From Flavobacterium sp. 9 (GTDB lineage Bacteria > Bacteroidota > Bacteroidia > Flavobacteriales > Flavobacteriaceae): DNA of 64,000 bases. Below the pieces are notes generated by a model, which worked only from the letters and a program-made list of their open reading frames with translations, did no database searches and was not told the origin of the DNA. Of this stretch, positions 35,288 to 44,499 are shown piece after piece. A program made the translations under genes and the position numbers. The stretch lies in assembly GCF_002754195.1 (NCBI RefSeq), contig NZ_PEEU01000001.1:2108001-2172000 (forward strand), read 5' to 3'. Each line of letters opens with the position of its first letter. Within the stretch, counting starts at the first letter, position 1.

Positions 35288-35986
35288 ATGAAGTTTTCTA
35301 AAATTTTATTCCTAATAGTTTCCGTTGTACTAATTTCATGTAACAAAAAAGAAGACAATTCTTTTAAGGAGATTGCTCCGAAAGATTTTGCAGAGAAAAT
35401 CAAAACAACCGAAAATCCTCAAATACTTGATGTTCGAACTCCCGAAGAATTCGAATCTGAACATATTGATAATGCCGCAAATATAAACTGGAACAGTGAA
35501 GATTTTGCCGAAAAAGCAGCTTCTTACGATAAATCGAAACCTGTTTTTGTATATTGTTTAAGTGGCGGAAGAAGTAAAAAAGCTGCCGCAAAACTAAATG
35601 AATTAGGTTTTACCAATGTTTATGAATTAGAAGGCGGAATCATGAAATGGAACGCAGAAGGATTATCAAAGCCTTCGACGGCTCAAGTTGGAATGACTAT
35701 GAATGATTTTAATGATTTATTAAATTCCGACAAAAAAGTTCTGGTTGATTTCTATGCAGAATGGTGTGGTCCATGCAAACAAATGGAACCGTATCTTTTG
35801 AAAATGCAAAAAGAAATGGCTGACAAAGTGGTTATCATTAGAATTGATGTGGACAAAAACAAAACTTTGGCAACTCAACTAAAAATTGACCAGCTTCCTA
35901 CTATGGTTTTATACGAAAACAAAGCTGTACAAAAAAAATTGATTGGTTTTATCAGCGAAAAAGACTTAAAAAAACAACTGCAATAA
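35288..35986 (+). CDS. Rhodanese-thioredoxin fusion lipoprotein
   Basis: The 232-residue exported lipoprotein has lipobox VLISC (Cys18). A rhodanese domain covers about 28-125, with active-site Cys in FVYCLSGGRSKKAA. A thioredoxin domain covers about 133-232, with the redox motif AEWCGPCKQ and cis-proline QLPTM. The two domains suggest combined sulfur transfer and disulfide chemistry in the periplasm, such as persulfide reduction. This is inference from the architecture. The TACTTTAG at about 35254 is a near -7 element. DUF2461 follows after 10 bp. Confidence 0.9.
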   Translation: MKFSKILFLIVSVVLISCNKKEDNSFKEIAPKDFAEKIKTTENPQILDVRTPEEFESEHIDNAANINWNSEDFAEKAASYDKSKPVFVYCLSGGRSKKAAAKLNELGFTNVYELEGGIMKWNAEGLSKPSTAQVGMTMNDFNDLLNSDKKVLVDFYAEWCGPCKQMEPYLLKMQKEMADKVVIIRIDVDKNKTLATQLKIDQLPTMVLYENKAVQKKLIGFISEKDLKKQLQ

Positions 35987-35996
35987 TATAACGAAT

Positions 35997-36674
35997 ATGC
36001 TAACTAAAGAATCATTGCAATTTTTAGACGATTTAAAAAAGAACAACAACAGAGATTGGTTTCAGGAGAATAAAAAACGATACGAAGTTTTCAAAAAAGA
36101 TTACCATCAATTGGTTAGTGACTTTCTGGATGCGATGAAACCTCTTGATCCGTCATTAGAACTATTGGAAGTTAAAAATTGTACTTTCAGAATCAATCGC
36201 GACATTCGGTTTTCTAAAGACAAATCTCCTTATAAAGCACATCTTGGAGTTTGGATGTCATGTGGAACTAAAGGCTTAAACCGCGCCGGATATTATGTAC
36301 ATATAGAAAAAGGCGCCAGTTTTATTGCCGGTGGGTTTTATTCGCCTGAAGCGGAAGATTTAAAAAAGGTTCGTAAAGAAATTGCTTTTTTCCATGATGA
36401 TTTGGAAGCTATTTTAGCAGATAAAAACTTCAAAAAAGAATTTGGAAGCCTGGATGTAAACGAAACTAATTCGCTTAAAAATCCGCCGAGAGGTTACGAA
36501 AAAGAACATCCTGCAATTGAGTTTTTAAAACTAAAAAGTTTTACGGCAACTCAAAAATATGATATTTCGGAAGTGACGCAAAAAGACTTTGTTTCCAAAA
36601 TAAGCAAGAAATTAATCGCCTTAAAACCATTGAACGAATTCATCAATCGCGCTTTGGATACTGACGAATTTTAA
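35997..36674 (+). CDS. DUF2461 domain-containing protein
   Basis: The 225-residue cytoplasmic protein belongs to the widespread DUF2461 (TIGR02453) family of unknown function. Family marks include LKKNNNRDWFQENKKRYE near the N-terminus, FRINRDIRFSKDKSPYKAHLGVW, GYYVHIEKGASFIAGGFY and the C-terminal RGYEKEHPAIEFLKLKSF. It starts 10 bp after the rhodanese-thioredoxin gene, so the two are probably co-transcribed. No function is assigned. Confidence 0.92.
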   Translation: MLTKESLQFLDDLKKNNNRDWFQENKKRYEVFKKDYHQLVSDFLDAMKPLDPSLELLEVKNCTFRINRDIRFSKDKSPYKAHLGVWMSCGTKGLNRAGYYVHIEKGASFIAGGFYSPEAEDLKKVRKEIAFFHDDLEAILADKNFKKEFGSLDVNETNSLKNPPRGYEKEHPAIEFLKLKSFTATQKYDISEVTQKDFVSKISKKLIALKPLNEFINRALDTDEF

Positions 36675-36681
36675 AAAAAAG

Positions 36682-36779
36682 TTGCCACTAATTTCACTAA
36701 TTAAAACCTTTGACAAAGTTTAAAACTTTGTCAAAGCCAAACAATAAAAATTAGTGCAAATTCGTGAAATTCGTGGCAA
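36682..36779. repeat. Family C dispersed palindromic element, copy 1
   Basis: Outer arms TTGCCACTAATTTCACTAATT and its diverged complement ending GAAATTCGTGGCAA enclose a perfect inner palindrome: CTTTGACAAAGTT (36708-36720), 3-nt loop, complement to 36736. Copy 2 is at 57333-57414. The element lies between DUF2461 and a glycosyltransferase gene. Confidence 0.8.
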
Positions 36780-36798
36780 AAAAAATTAAGTTTGCCGA

Positions 36799-37860
36799 AT
36801 GAAAAAAAGAAAAATACTTTTTCTGGGAGAATCTTATCGTGCAGACGCGATTACGTGGATGAAAGGTTTGAAAGAATTTGGAGATTTTGAAATCTGCACT
36901 TGGGAACTTCAAACGCCAAATAATTCGAAACTCAATCGATTCAAGCGTATTTTAGAATACATCTTCTCTCCTATTTCTATTCGAAAAACTATTCGGGAAC
37001 AAAAACCGGATATGATTATTGCAGAAAGAACCACAAGTTATGGTTTTCTTGCTGCGATTTCAGGAATGCATCCAATTGCGATTGCGCAACAAGGCCGAAC
37101 TGATTTATGGCCGGACGGTTCTATTTTACTTCCTTTTAAGAAAATCATTCAGAAATATGCTTTCAAAAAAGCCGATTTAATTCATGCTTGGGGTCCGGTT
37201 ATGACGATTTCTATGAAAGCTGTTGGCGTTGATATGAATAAAGTTTTGGTTATCCCGAAAGGAATTGACTTATCGCTTTTTTTTCCTTCGATAAATAATT
37301 CAAGCAAAATTGAAGCGATTGTAACTCGTTCTTTACAACCTGAATATCGTCATGATTCTATTTTGAAAGCTTTTGCAATTCTTAATCAAAAAGGAATTGA
37401 TTTTTCGCTAACTATTGTTGGTGACGGAACAAGATTGCAATTTTTGAAAGATTTAGCAACAGCACTACAAATCGAAAACAAAGTAATTTTCACAGGAAGA
37501 ATTCCAAATACTGACCTTCCTAAATTACTACAACAATCGAATATTTATATTAGTATGCCAATTACCGAAGGCGTTTCGGCTTCTTTATTTGAAGCAATGG
37601 CTTGTAATTGTTATCCTGTAGTTTCAGACATTCCCGGAAATCAAAGCTGGATTAAACATCGTGAGAACGGACAATTAATTGAAATCGATAATATCAAAAT
37701 GCTTGCCGAAGAACTTATTTGGTCTTTCGAAAATATCGAATCCCGAAATAATGCTATTTTGCAAAACAGAAAGTTTGTAGAAGAGAATGCGAATTATAAT
37801 ATCAATATGAAGATTATTGCCGATAAATACCATGAGTTACTAAGCCAATATTCTAATTAA
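36799..37860 (+). CDS. GT4 family glycosyltransferase
   Basis: The 353-residue protein has a GT-B fold. The C-terminal glycosyltransferase group 1 domain (about 170-350) shows LTIVGDGTRLQFLKDLA and VIFTGRIPNTDLPKLLQQSNIYISMPITEGVSASLFEAMACN. The last part includes the E-x7-E type acid motif (ITEGVSASLFEAMAC). The N-terminal domain binds the acceptor. The donor and acceptor are not predictable. No polysaccharide cluster surrounds it, although a GT2 gene lies 7 kb downstream. Confidence 0.92.
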   Translation: MKKRKILFLGESYRADAITWMKGLKEFGDFEICTWELQTPNNSKLNRFKRILEYIFSPISIRKTIREQKPDMIIAERTTSYGFLAAISGMHPIAIAQQGRTDLWPDGSILLPFKKIIQKYAFKKADLIHAWGPVMTISMKAVGVDMNKVLVIPKGIDLSLFFPSINNSSKIEAIVTRSLQPEYRHDSILKAFAILNQKGIDFSLTIVGDGTRLQFLKDLATALQIENKVIFTGRIPNTDLPKLLQQSNIYISMPITEGVSASLFEAMACNCYPVVSDIPGNQSWIKHRENGQLIEIDNIKMLAEELIWSFENIESRNNAILQNRKFVEENANYNINMKIIADKYHELLSQYSN

Positions 37861-37904
37861 CTCCTCAATAAAACCAATCAAAGCAACCTTTTTTATATTT
37901 TAAA

Positions 37905-39461
37905 ATGAAAGATCTTTTAGAAAAAATCAAATTAATTTACTTGCCTTTTTTAATAATTGCAATTAGTTTTATTTCTATCTATACTTTCCTGCATTGGTTT
38001 TTATTTATCAAATTTGAATTATTTCCTGCTAAAGAAATGTTTTTAAAGTTTTGGCTTCCTTGTGGTATTCCATGTATTCTTGTTTACCTTTTTTTAAGTC
38101 CAAGATTAAAGAACTTAAAATTTAAAAATGATAATAAATCCTTTTTCTTTCATTTAATGGCAGTCGTAGTAATCGCAATTCCAACTATGATTGCTCAGGA
38201 ATATTTGATTACAGCAACTGGAAAACTGACTCCGCTTGAAACTATTTCTGAGATTCCGAAACATGAAAAGACAAAATATTATACTTTACAAAAATTCTAT
38301 ATTGACAAAAAGAATATTGGCGTTCTAAACACTGGCGAAGCAACCGGAAAAAACAATGAACGTTTTAATATGCTTATCTATGTGGCAATGCCTATTTTAA
38401 AAACAGCCAAGGAAACATCTAAACATGAATGTAAGTATTGGCTAGGAAAAAGATACTCCGAAGAAATAAGCAATAGTTTATCTAATGGTGAAAAACAGAT
38501 TAGATTTAAGGATTTTGCTGCAAGAACTGAAAAAGAATTTAATAATACCGATTTTAATCAATTTACTTATTTAGAACTCGTAGGAAACACAGAAGATCAT
38601 GATAATTTTAATTCGGCAATAGAACAAAACACGCATTACGATCTTAATAAACCCTTTTTATTAATAGCACACGACGAACCTTTTAAAAACCGAAACGGTA
38701 AAAAACTCGAATGGGTTTTAGGCGCTTTAGGAATTGGTCTTTTATTTTGGTTTATTCTAATCTTTTTTACCAAACTGCAACCACAAAGCGTCAGAAACCT
38801 TAGAATTGGGAAAAAATCAAAATTAGATAGTCTAAAAGATACTTTTGATTTTTTAATGCCAAGAGAAGATTTTTACATCACTCCAATTTTAATTAACCTC
38901 AACTTATTCATTTTCATTTTAATGGTTTGTACAGGTTTTGGTCTTTTTACTTTTAAAGGAAAAGATCTGCTTGATTGGGGCGCAAACTTCAGACCTTTTG
39001 TCGAAGACGGACAATGGTGGAGATTGCTTACATCTGTCTTTTTGCATGGCGGTATAATGCATTTAGTCTCAAATATGTTTGGTCTTTATATTGTTGGTTT
39101 ATTTCTGGAACCTCTTTTAGGAAAAGCAAAATATCTTATAATATATCTGGTTACAGGAATTTTTGCAAGTCTCGCCAGCATTTGGTGGCATGATGCAACT
39201 GTAAGCGTTGGAGCATCAGGAGCAATTTTTGGGCTTTATGGACTTTTTATCGCATTATCGTTTCGAAAAGTTTTTTCACCATTGTTAAACAAAGCTTATT
39301 TAGTTTTCGGTGCAATATTTGTGGGCTACAATTTATTAATGGGATTATTTGGAAATATTGATAATGCAGCGCACATTGGAGGACTTATAAGTGGTTTTGT
39401 TATTGGCTGTATAATAGCATCACATTTAAGAGAACAAAAGGACTTTGACGATCAATTCTAA
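37905..39461 (+). CDS. Rhomboid family intramembrane serine protease with large N-terminal region
   Basis: At 518 residues this is the largest of three rhomboids in the window. The catalytic domain is in the last 200 residues: WWRLLTSVFLHGGIMHLVSNMFGLYIVG, Ser in VGASGAIFGLYGLF and His in NAAHIGGLISGF. The first 290 residues hold two early membrane segments (about 12-35, 45-65), another near 85-105, a soluble part of about 140 residues and a further segment near 270-290. The soluble part is not recognised. It may position substrates, but that is a guess. Confidence 0.9.
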   Translation: MKDLLEKIKLIYLPFLIIAISFISIYTFLHWFLFIKFELFPAKEMFLKFWLPCGIPCILVYLFLSPRLKNLKFKNDNKSFFFHLMAVVVIAIPTMIAQEYLITATGKLTPLETISEIPKHEKTKYYTLQKFYIDKKNIGVLNTGEATGKNNERFNMLIYVAMPILKTAKETSKHECKYWLGKRYSEEISNSLSNGEKQIRFKDFAARTEKEFNNTDFNQFTYLELVGNTEDHDNFNSAIEQNTHYDLNKPFLLIAHDEPFKNRNGKKLEWVLGALGIGLLFWFILIFFTKLQPQSVRNLRIGKKSKLDSLKDTFDFLMPREDFYITPILINLNLFIFILMVCTGFGLFTFKGKDLLDWGANFRPFVEDGQWWRLLTSVFLHGGIMHLVSNMFGLYIVGLFLEPLLGKAKYLIIYLVTGIFASLASIWWHDATVSVGASGAIFGLYGLFIALSFRKVFSPLLNKAYLVFGAIFVGYNLLMGLFGNIDNAAHIGGLISGFVIGCIIASHLREQKDFDDQF

Positions 39462-39647
39462 TTGGAATAAAACCTTTTTGCATTCAAATCAGAACTGCAA
39501 CTTTATTCTTAAGAATTGATTTAAATACAATTACATCATTATAATTCATTCAAACTTACACAAAGAAAATCTAAAAATACCTCGTAACTTTCTTCCTATT
39601 TCAACGACATACTATTGTATTGAATTGTTTAATTTAATCGAAAAGAG

Positions 39648-40748
39648 ATGAATAACAGAAGAAATTGGCTAAAACAAATAGGATTAGGCACAATAGGATT
39701 AGGATTTTGTCAGCTTGAAGCATTTGCAAGTCCTGCAGAAGAATACATTTTACCTGATTTAGACAATTCTCCAATATTACTCAGATCGAATGAAAACCCT
39801 TACGGACCATCTCCGTTAGCACGTGCTGCAATGGCAAAAAGTATTAATACCAGTAATCGATACGGCTGGACTCTTTGGCCTGAATTAATTACGCTAATTG
39901 CTAAAAAAAATAATGTTTCAGATAACAATATTACATTAGGCGCGGGTTCAACTGAAATTTTAGATTTAGTACTTCAATACACGGCATCCAAAAAAGGGAA
40001 TTTTATAATGGCCGAAACTACTTTTGATTATTGGACCGCTCCTTATGAAAAACTAGGACTTAAGAAAATAACCGTTCCATTAACCAAGGATAAAAAACAT
40101 GATTTGCCTGCCATGTTGAAAGCCATTGATTCAGAAACTAAAATGATTTATATCTGTAATCCCAATAACCCAACCGGAACAATCTGTAATAGAGAAGAAT
40201 TGGTTTCTTTTATAAATGAAGCTTCAAAAAAAGCAATCGTTTTTGTTGATGAAGCTTATATCGATTTTACAAAAGAGCAATCTTTAACAAATCTTGTTTT
40301 AGAAAATAAAAATGTGATTATCACCAAAACATTTTCAAAAATGTATGGTTTAGCAGGCGCTCGCGTTGGTTATGCTGTTGCAAATTCGGCTACGATAGAT
40401 GAAATTAATACTTTTAAATCTTCTCCAAATATGTCTGTCAGCGTTGTATCGGCTACAGCTGCAATTGCATCTTTAAACGATGAAAATTTCATTCGACAAG
40501 TTTACACTTCAAATGAAGAGGTGAAAAAATATACGATAGAGCAAATTACCAAACTTAATCTGGAATGCATTCCGTCTTATTCAAATTTTGTTTATTTCTC
40601 TTTAGAAAATTATAAAAAAGATTATTTCAAACAATTAGCAGATCATAATATAATGGGAACCAGAATTTATGAAGAAAACGGAAAATGGACCAGAATTACG
40701 ATAGGAACCTTAAAAGAAATGCAACGATTTATTGCCGCTATAAACTAA
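39648..40748 (+). CDS. PLP-dependent aminotransferase (histidinol-phosphate type) with Tat signal
   Basis: The 366-residue protein is a fold-type I class I/II aminotransferase resembling HisC. PLP Lys231 lies in TKTFSKMYGLAGARVGYA; NPNNPTGT at 171-178 and VDEAYIDF at 200-207 are the standard PLP contacts. The N-terminus MNNRRNWLKQIGLG with a following hydrophobic stretch and AFA/SPA sites looks like a twin-arginine signal. This predicts periplasmic location, which is unusual for an aminotransferase. No histidine biosynthesis genes are nearby, so a HisC role is doubtful. It starts with ATG, 186 bp after the rhomboid gene. Confidence 0.88.
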   Translation: MNNRRNWLKQIGLGTIGLGFCQLEAFASPAEEYILPDLDNSPILLRSNENPYGPSPLARAAMAKSINTSNRYGWTLWPELITLIAKKNNVSDNNITLGAGSTEILDLVLQYTASKKGNFIMAETTFDYWTAPYEKLGLKKITVPLTKDKKHDLPAMLKAIDSETKMIYICNPNNPTGTICNREELVSFINEASKKAIVFVDEAYIDFTKEQSLTNLVLENKNVIITKTFSKMYGLAGARVGYAVANSATIDEINTFKSSPNMSVSVVSATAAIASLNDENFIRQVYTSNEEVKKYTIEQITKLNLECIPSYSNFVYFSLENYKKDYFKQLADHNIMGTRIYEENGKWTRITIGTLKEMQRFIAAIN

Positions 40749-40763
40749 AGTCTATACTATTAA

Positions 40764-41594
40764 TTAACATCCTACTGTTGCAAAAACTCCAACTGGCTTA
40801 ATTGCTCTTCCTTTTTCGGCAGGTTTTGATAAATAAAGCGTTGGGCTCGTAACATTGTAATGACTTGCTGTGTCGATAATTAAATCTAATTTGTTGTCGT
40901 CATCAAGATCTCCGGCAAATATTATTTTAATCATTTGGTCATCAAAATTTTTCTTTGCAACCAGAAGTTCGGTAGTTTCTTTACCGTTAACAACCGTTTT
41001 TAGATATAATTTATAATTTGAAACTACAATCCAATCTGAATCTTGTTGTTCTTTTTTCTTTTTGCCAGTCGCCAACAAAGTGTATTCGACGTTCTTGTAG
41101 TTAAATTTAAAACTCTCTTCCGGATAAATACTTTCAGGTATTTTGACGCTTGATATATTTCCGTCAATAAAATAAGGAAGTTTTTCAATTAAAATCAAAC
41201 AAGAATCTTTTGCCTGAGCACTAACTTCCCAACCTGTTTTCTCTTCGTCAGTTTCGTCAATTATTGGATCATTTACTCTTTTAAAAGACACTTTGGTTTC
41301 GGCAAGTGAATAATTGTCCTTGTTTTTAAAAAGTCCAAACCAAACTTTCTTACTATAATTTTCTTCAATTTCATCGGAATGAAAGGTTTCCAAACGAATA
41401 ATTTTTACTGGCAAAGTATTATCATCAGGAAAAGAAAACTCCTCTTTTATGGGGTCATTTTCTACAATTTCCGACTCTTTATCAGAATTTTTACTTACCT
41501 CGGTTTTTAATGCAATTTCCTTTTTGGAATCATTACAACTAATGAATTGAAAAATTATAATTGTAAAAAACAGGATTTTAAAGGCTACTTTCAT
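40764..41594 (-). CDS. Lipoprotein of unknown function
   Basis: The 276-residue protein has a signal peptide with lipobox FISC (Cys20). A Lys/Glu/Ser-rich linker (21-50) precedes a soluble domain. An FG-GAP/VCBS-like calcium-type motif FAGDLDDDNKLDLIIDT lies near 229-245, which suggests one or part of one beta-propeller-like repeat. I do not recognise the family. The gene is convergent with the aminotransferase gene (16 bp between stops) and divergent from murB. Confidence 0.8.
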   Translation of the reverse strand: MKVAFKILFFTIIIFQFISCNDSKKEIALKTEVSKNSDKESEIVENDPIKEEFSFPDDNTLPVKIIRLETFHSDEIEENYSKKVWFGLFKNKDNYSLAETKVSFKRVNDPIIDETDEEKTGWEVSAQAKDSCLILIEKLPYFIDGNISSVKIPESIYPEESFKFNYKNVEYTLLATGKKKKEQQDSDWIVVSNYKLYLKTVVNGKETTELLVAKKNFDDQMIKIIFAGDLDDDNKLDLIIDTASHYNVTSPTLYLSKPAEKGRAIKPVGVFATVGC

Positions 41595-41784
41595 TTATAT
41601 GGTATCGTTAATTTGGGGAATCAAACATACAAAAGAAAAGATTCATATCAGAAAAAGAATATAAAAATTGAATTACGAAATTGAAAAGTTTTCATTAAGT
41701 AAATCTTTTATAAAGTGAGATAAAGCGAATTAAACTTTCTACCTCATAATTTTTCAAAATCTAACTCAAATAAATTATAATCCG

Positions 41785-41792
41785 TACTTTTG
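41785..41792 (+). promoter_or_regulatory. -7 element of murB
   Basis: TACTTTTG fits TAnnTTTG, 47 nt before the murB ATG. No clear TTG is seen at -33. Confidence 0.45.
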
Positions 41793-41838
41793 AACCCAGA
41801 AATATCCCAACTTTTCGGGATTCAAAAGCCTTTTATTT

Positions 41839-42852
41839 ATGGAAATCCAATCCAATTTTTCTTTAAAAAACTACAATACTTTTGGCATTGAAGCCAAAGC
41901 CAAACAATTTGTTGCAGTGCATTCAGTTGCCGAATTGAAAACAATTCTAGAGGAAAATAAAAACGACAAGAAATTTATTTTAGGAGGCGGAAGTAATATG
42001 CTTCTTACTAAAGACATTGATGCTTTGGTGATTCATATTGATTTAAAAGACAAAAAAATCATTAAAGAAGACGACGATTTTGTTTGGGTTGAAAGCCAAG
42101 CCGGAGAAACCTGGCACGATTTCGTATTGTGGACTATCGACAATAATTTTGGAGGTTTAGAAAACATGTCTCTAATTCCTGGAAATGTTGGTACAACGCC
42201 AGTTCAGAATATTGGCGCATACGGAACGGAGATTAAAGACACTTTTGTTTCGTGTGAAGCAATAAATATTGAATCGCTGGAAATAAAAACTTTCTCTAAT
42301 ACCGAATGTGATTTTGGATATCGCGAAAGCATCTTTAAAAATGAAGTTAAAGATCAATATATAATTACTTCTGTGGTTTATAAATTGACGAAACGCAATC
42401 ATAAAATCAATACTTCTTACGGAGATATTACTGCTGAATTGGCTAAAAACAACATTACAAATCCAACTTTAAAAGATGTAAGTAATGCTGTAATCGCAAT
42501 CAGACAAAGCAAATTACCCGATCCAAAAGAATTGGGAAATAGCGGAAGTTTCTTTAAAAACCCTATTTTATTGAAATCTGATTTCGAAAAAATTCATGCG
42601 AAATTCCCTGAAATGAAATATTATGAAGTTTCAGAAACCGAAGTAAAAGTTCCGGCTGGTTGGTTAATTGAGCAAGCAGGATTTAAAGGAAAACGTTTTG
42701 GTGATGCAGGTGTTCATAAAAATCAAGCTTTGGTTTTGGTAAATTACGGAAACGCAACCGGACAAGAAATCTTGGCTGTTTCGAGAGATGTTCAGAAAAC
42801 CGTTTTTGAAACTTTCGGAATTCATATTGAAGCAGAAGTTAATGTCATTTAA
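41839..42852 (+). CDS. murB: UDP-N-acetylenolpyruvoylglucosamine reductase
   Basis: MurB is the FAD enzyme that reduces UDP-GlcNAc-enolpyruvate to UDP-MurNAc in peptidoglycan synthesis. The 337-residue protein begins SLKNYNTFGIEAKA and has ILGGGSNML for FAD binding. It continues with MSLIPGNVGTTPVQNIGAYG, the catalytic SGSFFKNP serine motif near 234-241 and a C-terminal VNYGNATGQEIL/HIEAEVNVI. The length and the YGxE-type insert are typical of type I MurB. It is followed by a short membrane protein gene after 29 bp. Confidence 0.96.
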   Translation: MEIQSNFSLKNYNTFGIEAKAKQFVAVHSVAELKTILEENKNDKKFILGGGSNMLLTKDIDALVIHIDLKDKKIIKEDDDFVWVESQAGETWHDFVLWTIDNNFGGLENMSLIPGNVGTTPVQNIGAYGTEIKDTFVSCEAINIESLEIKTFSNTECDFGYRESIFKNEVKDQYIITSVVYKLTKRNHKINTSYGDITAELAKNNITNPTLKDVSNAVIAIRQSKLPDPKELGNSGSFFKNPILLKSDFEKIHAKFPEMKYYEVSETEVKVPAGWLIEQAGFKGKRFGDAGVHKNQALVLVNYGNATGQEILAVSRDVQKTVFETFGIHIEAEVNVI

Positions 42853-42881
42853 AAACAAGCATAAAACCCTTTAATTTCTAA

Positions 42882-43391
42882 ATGAAAAAAATTAATTTCT
42901 TTGTAATTTTAATACAATTGTCTGGAATGATTTTCCTGATTCATGGCATATTACAATTACGATATTACTCAGTAGCAGAACAATATATTTGTGCTGTAAA
43001 ACATTTTCAAGGTCAACAAACAGATTGCTGGAATGAATTATTCCCAACAAAAGAAATTTTACTTGATTTTTGGCCAAGTATCTATATCTGGATATTCCTT
43101 GGTTTATTAATTGGGATTTTTGTAATTTCTTTCCTGAATTGGAAACATAAATTTTCGTCACTAAATTCGATTATAGTTGCTATAGTAATGTATATCATTA
43201 TAAGGCTTAAGTTTTTTAGAAGAGGTGTTTTCTCTCGTTTATTTCACTCTTTTACATCTGCATTTTCTGATGATATTACCGTACAATTTATTGTTGGAGG
43301 AGTTCTTTTTACTTTAATGGGACTTGCAATTCTATGGCTCAGTGTTCATCCAAGTTGGTTTAGCTCCAGAAAAGACTTAGTTTCAAATTAA
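42882..43391 (+). CDS. Small membrane protein of unknown function
   Basis: The 169-residue protein has four predicted membrane helices: about 5-25, 64-85, 92-108 and 134-155. A soluble loop of about 40 residues after the first helix contains two Cys (Cys37 and Cys49). No family was recognised. It is 29 bp after murB and 2 bp before the GNAT gene, so it is probably part of the murB-to-PaiB transcript. Confidence 0.78.
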   Translation: MKKINFFVILIQLSGMIFLIHGILQLRYYSVAEQYICAVKHFQGQQTDCWNELFPTKEILLDFWPSIYIWIFLGLLIGIFVISFLNWKHKFSSLNSIIVAIVMYIIIRLKFFRRGVFSRLFHSFTSAFSDDITVQFIVGGVLFTLMGLAILWLSVHPSWFSSRKDLVSN

Positions 43392-43393
43392 AA

Positions 43394-43852
43394 ATGGCAC
43401 AAATACCTTCAATAAAAACAGCAAATCCTAGTGATGAAAAAGTCGCTGCAATTATCGAAGAATTGTCCATAAATCTCTATCTTCGTTTTGGAAGCGACGG
43501 AAAGAATTCTTTTACAGATTGGCAATATAACAATCCTGAATTTATCTTTGTTATTGCCGAACTCGAAGATGAAATTGTAGGGTGCGGCGCCATCAGACCA
43601 GTTAACGATAATACCGCTGAAGTAAAACGAATGTATTCAAAATTTCCCGGAAAGAAAATCGGGCAAACAATTTTAGCTTTTTTAGAAGAAAAGGCCAAAA
43701 CAATTGGATATACGGATTTGATTCTGGAAACACGAATAAAAAATCAAGAAGCAATTCAGTTTTACCAAAAACAAGGATATAACACAATTCCGAATTACGG
43801 AAAATATATAGATCGACCAGAAGCTATTTGCCTTGGAAAATCTCTAAAATAA
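43394..43852 (+). CDS. GNAT family N-acetyltransferase
   Basis: The 152-residue protein fits the GNAT fold: beta-strand FIFVIAELEDEIVGCGAIRPV, then EVKRMYSKFPGKKIGQTILAFLEEKAKTIGY as the acetyl-CoA pyrophosphate loop region (R/Q-x-x-G-x-G/A variant), and LILETRIKNQEAIQFYQKQGY. The loop reads GKKIGQT, a slightly variant form of RGxG. The substrate is unknown. It begins 2 bp after the preceding gene and is 18 bp before the PaiB-like gene. Confidence 0.9.
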   Translation: MAQIPSIKTANPSDEKVAAIIEELSINLYLRFGSDGKNSFTDWQYNNPEFIFVIAELEDEIVGCGAIRPVNDNTAEVKRMYSKFPGKKIGQTILAFLEEKAKTIGYTDLILETRIKNQEAIQFYQKQGYNTIPNYGKYIDRPEAICLGKSLK

Positions 43853-43870
43853 ATCTCATTACCTGAAGCA

Positions 43871-44485
43871 ATGTACACACCTAAAATATACAAAGACGAA
43901 GATCCGGAATCAATCAGAACTTTTTTGAAAGAAAATAGCTTTGGAATTCTGATTAATCAAACTCACGGAAAATTATGCGCAACACATATTCCGATTGAGT
44001 TTGAAGTAAATGCTGATGGAAAAGAAATTCTGCAAGGACATCTTTCTAAACTTAATCCGCAAGCAGAAGGTTTTGCAGAAAACGATCAGGTTTTAGCAGT
44101 ATTTACAGGACCTCATAGTTATATTTCTTCGTCTTGGTACGATCATGAAAATGTACCAACATGGAATTATATAGCCGTACATGTTTACGGACGAATTAAG
44201 ATTGTTGACGAGGAAACTACTATAGAACAGCTTAAAAAATTGGTTGATAAATACGAAGCCAATTCTGTAAATCCTGTTCGTGTTGAAGATTTATCAACAA
44301 AAACAATGCGCGAGGCGAGAGGAATCTTTGGTTTTGAAATTGAAATCGACGAGATTCAGGCCACTAAAAAACTATCTCAAAACAGAGACGATCATAATTA
44401 TAAAAATATAATTTCGGAGTTAGAAAAAAGCGAAAACCCTCAGGCTATTGCTGTTGCGAAAGAAATGTCGAAATGCCGAAAGTAA
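43871..44485 (+). CDS. PaiB-like FMN-binding protein
   Basis: A 204-residue member of the PaiB family (FMN-binding negative transcriptional regulator/split-barrel). Matching stretches are MYTPKIYKDEDPESIRTFLKENSFGILI, GPHSYISSSWYDHENVPTWNYIAVHVYGRI and the C-terminal GFEIEIDEIQATKKLSQNRDD. In Bacillus, paiA (GNAT) and paiB are adjacent, and here a GNAT gene also precedes it by 18 bp. That parallel supports a functional pair, but regulation of any target is not shown. Confidence 0.92.
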   Translation: MYTPKIYKDEDPESIRTFLKENSFGILINQTHGKLCATHIPIEFEVNADGKEILQGHLSKLNPQAEGFAENDQVLAVFTGPHSYISSSWYDHENVPTWNYIAVHVYGRIKIVDEETTIEQLKKLVDKYEANSVNPVRVEDLSTKTMREARGIFGFEIEIDEIQATKKLSQNRDDHNYKNIISELEKSENPQAIAVAKEMSKCRK

Positions 44486-44499
44486 ATCGGCTTTAGCCA

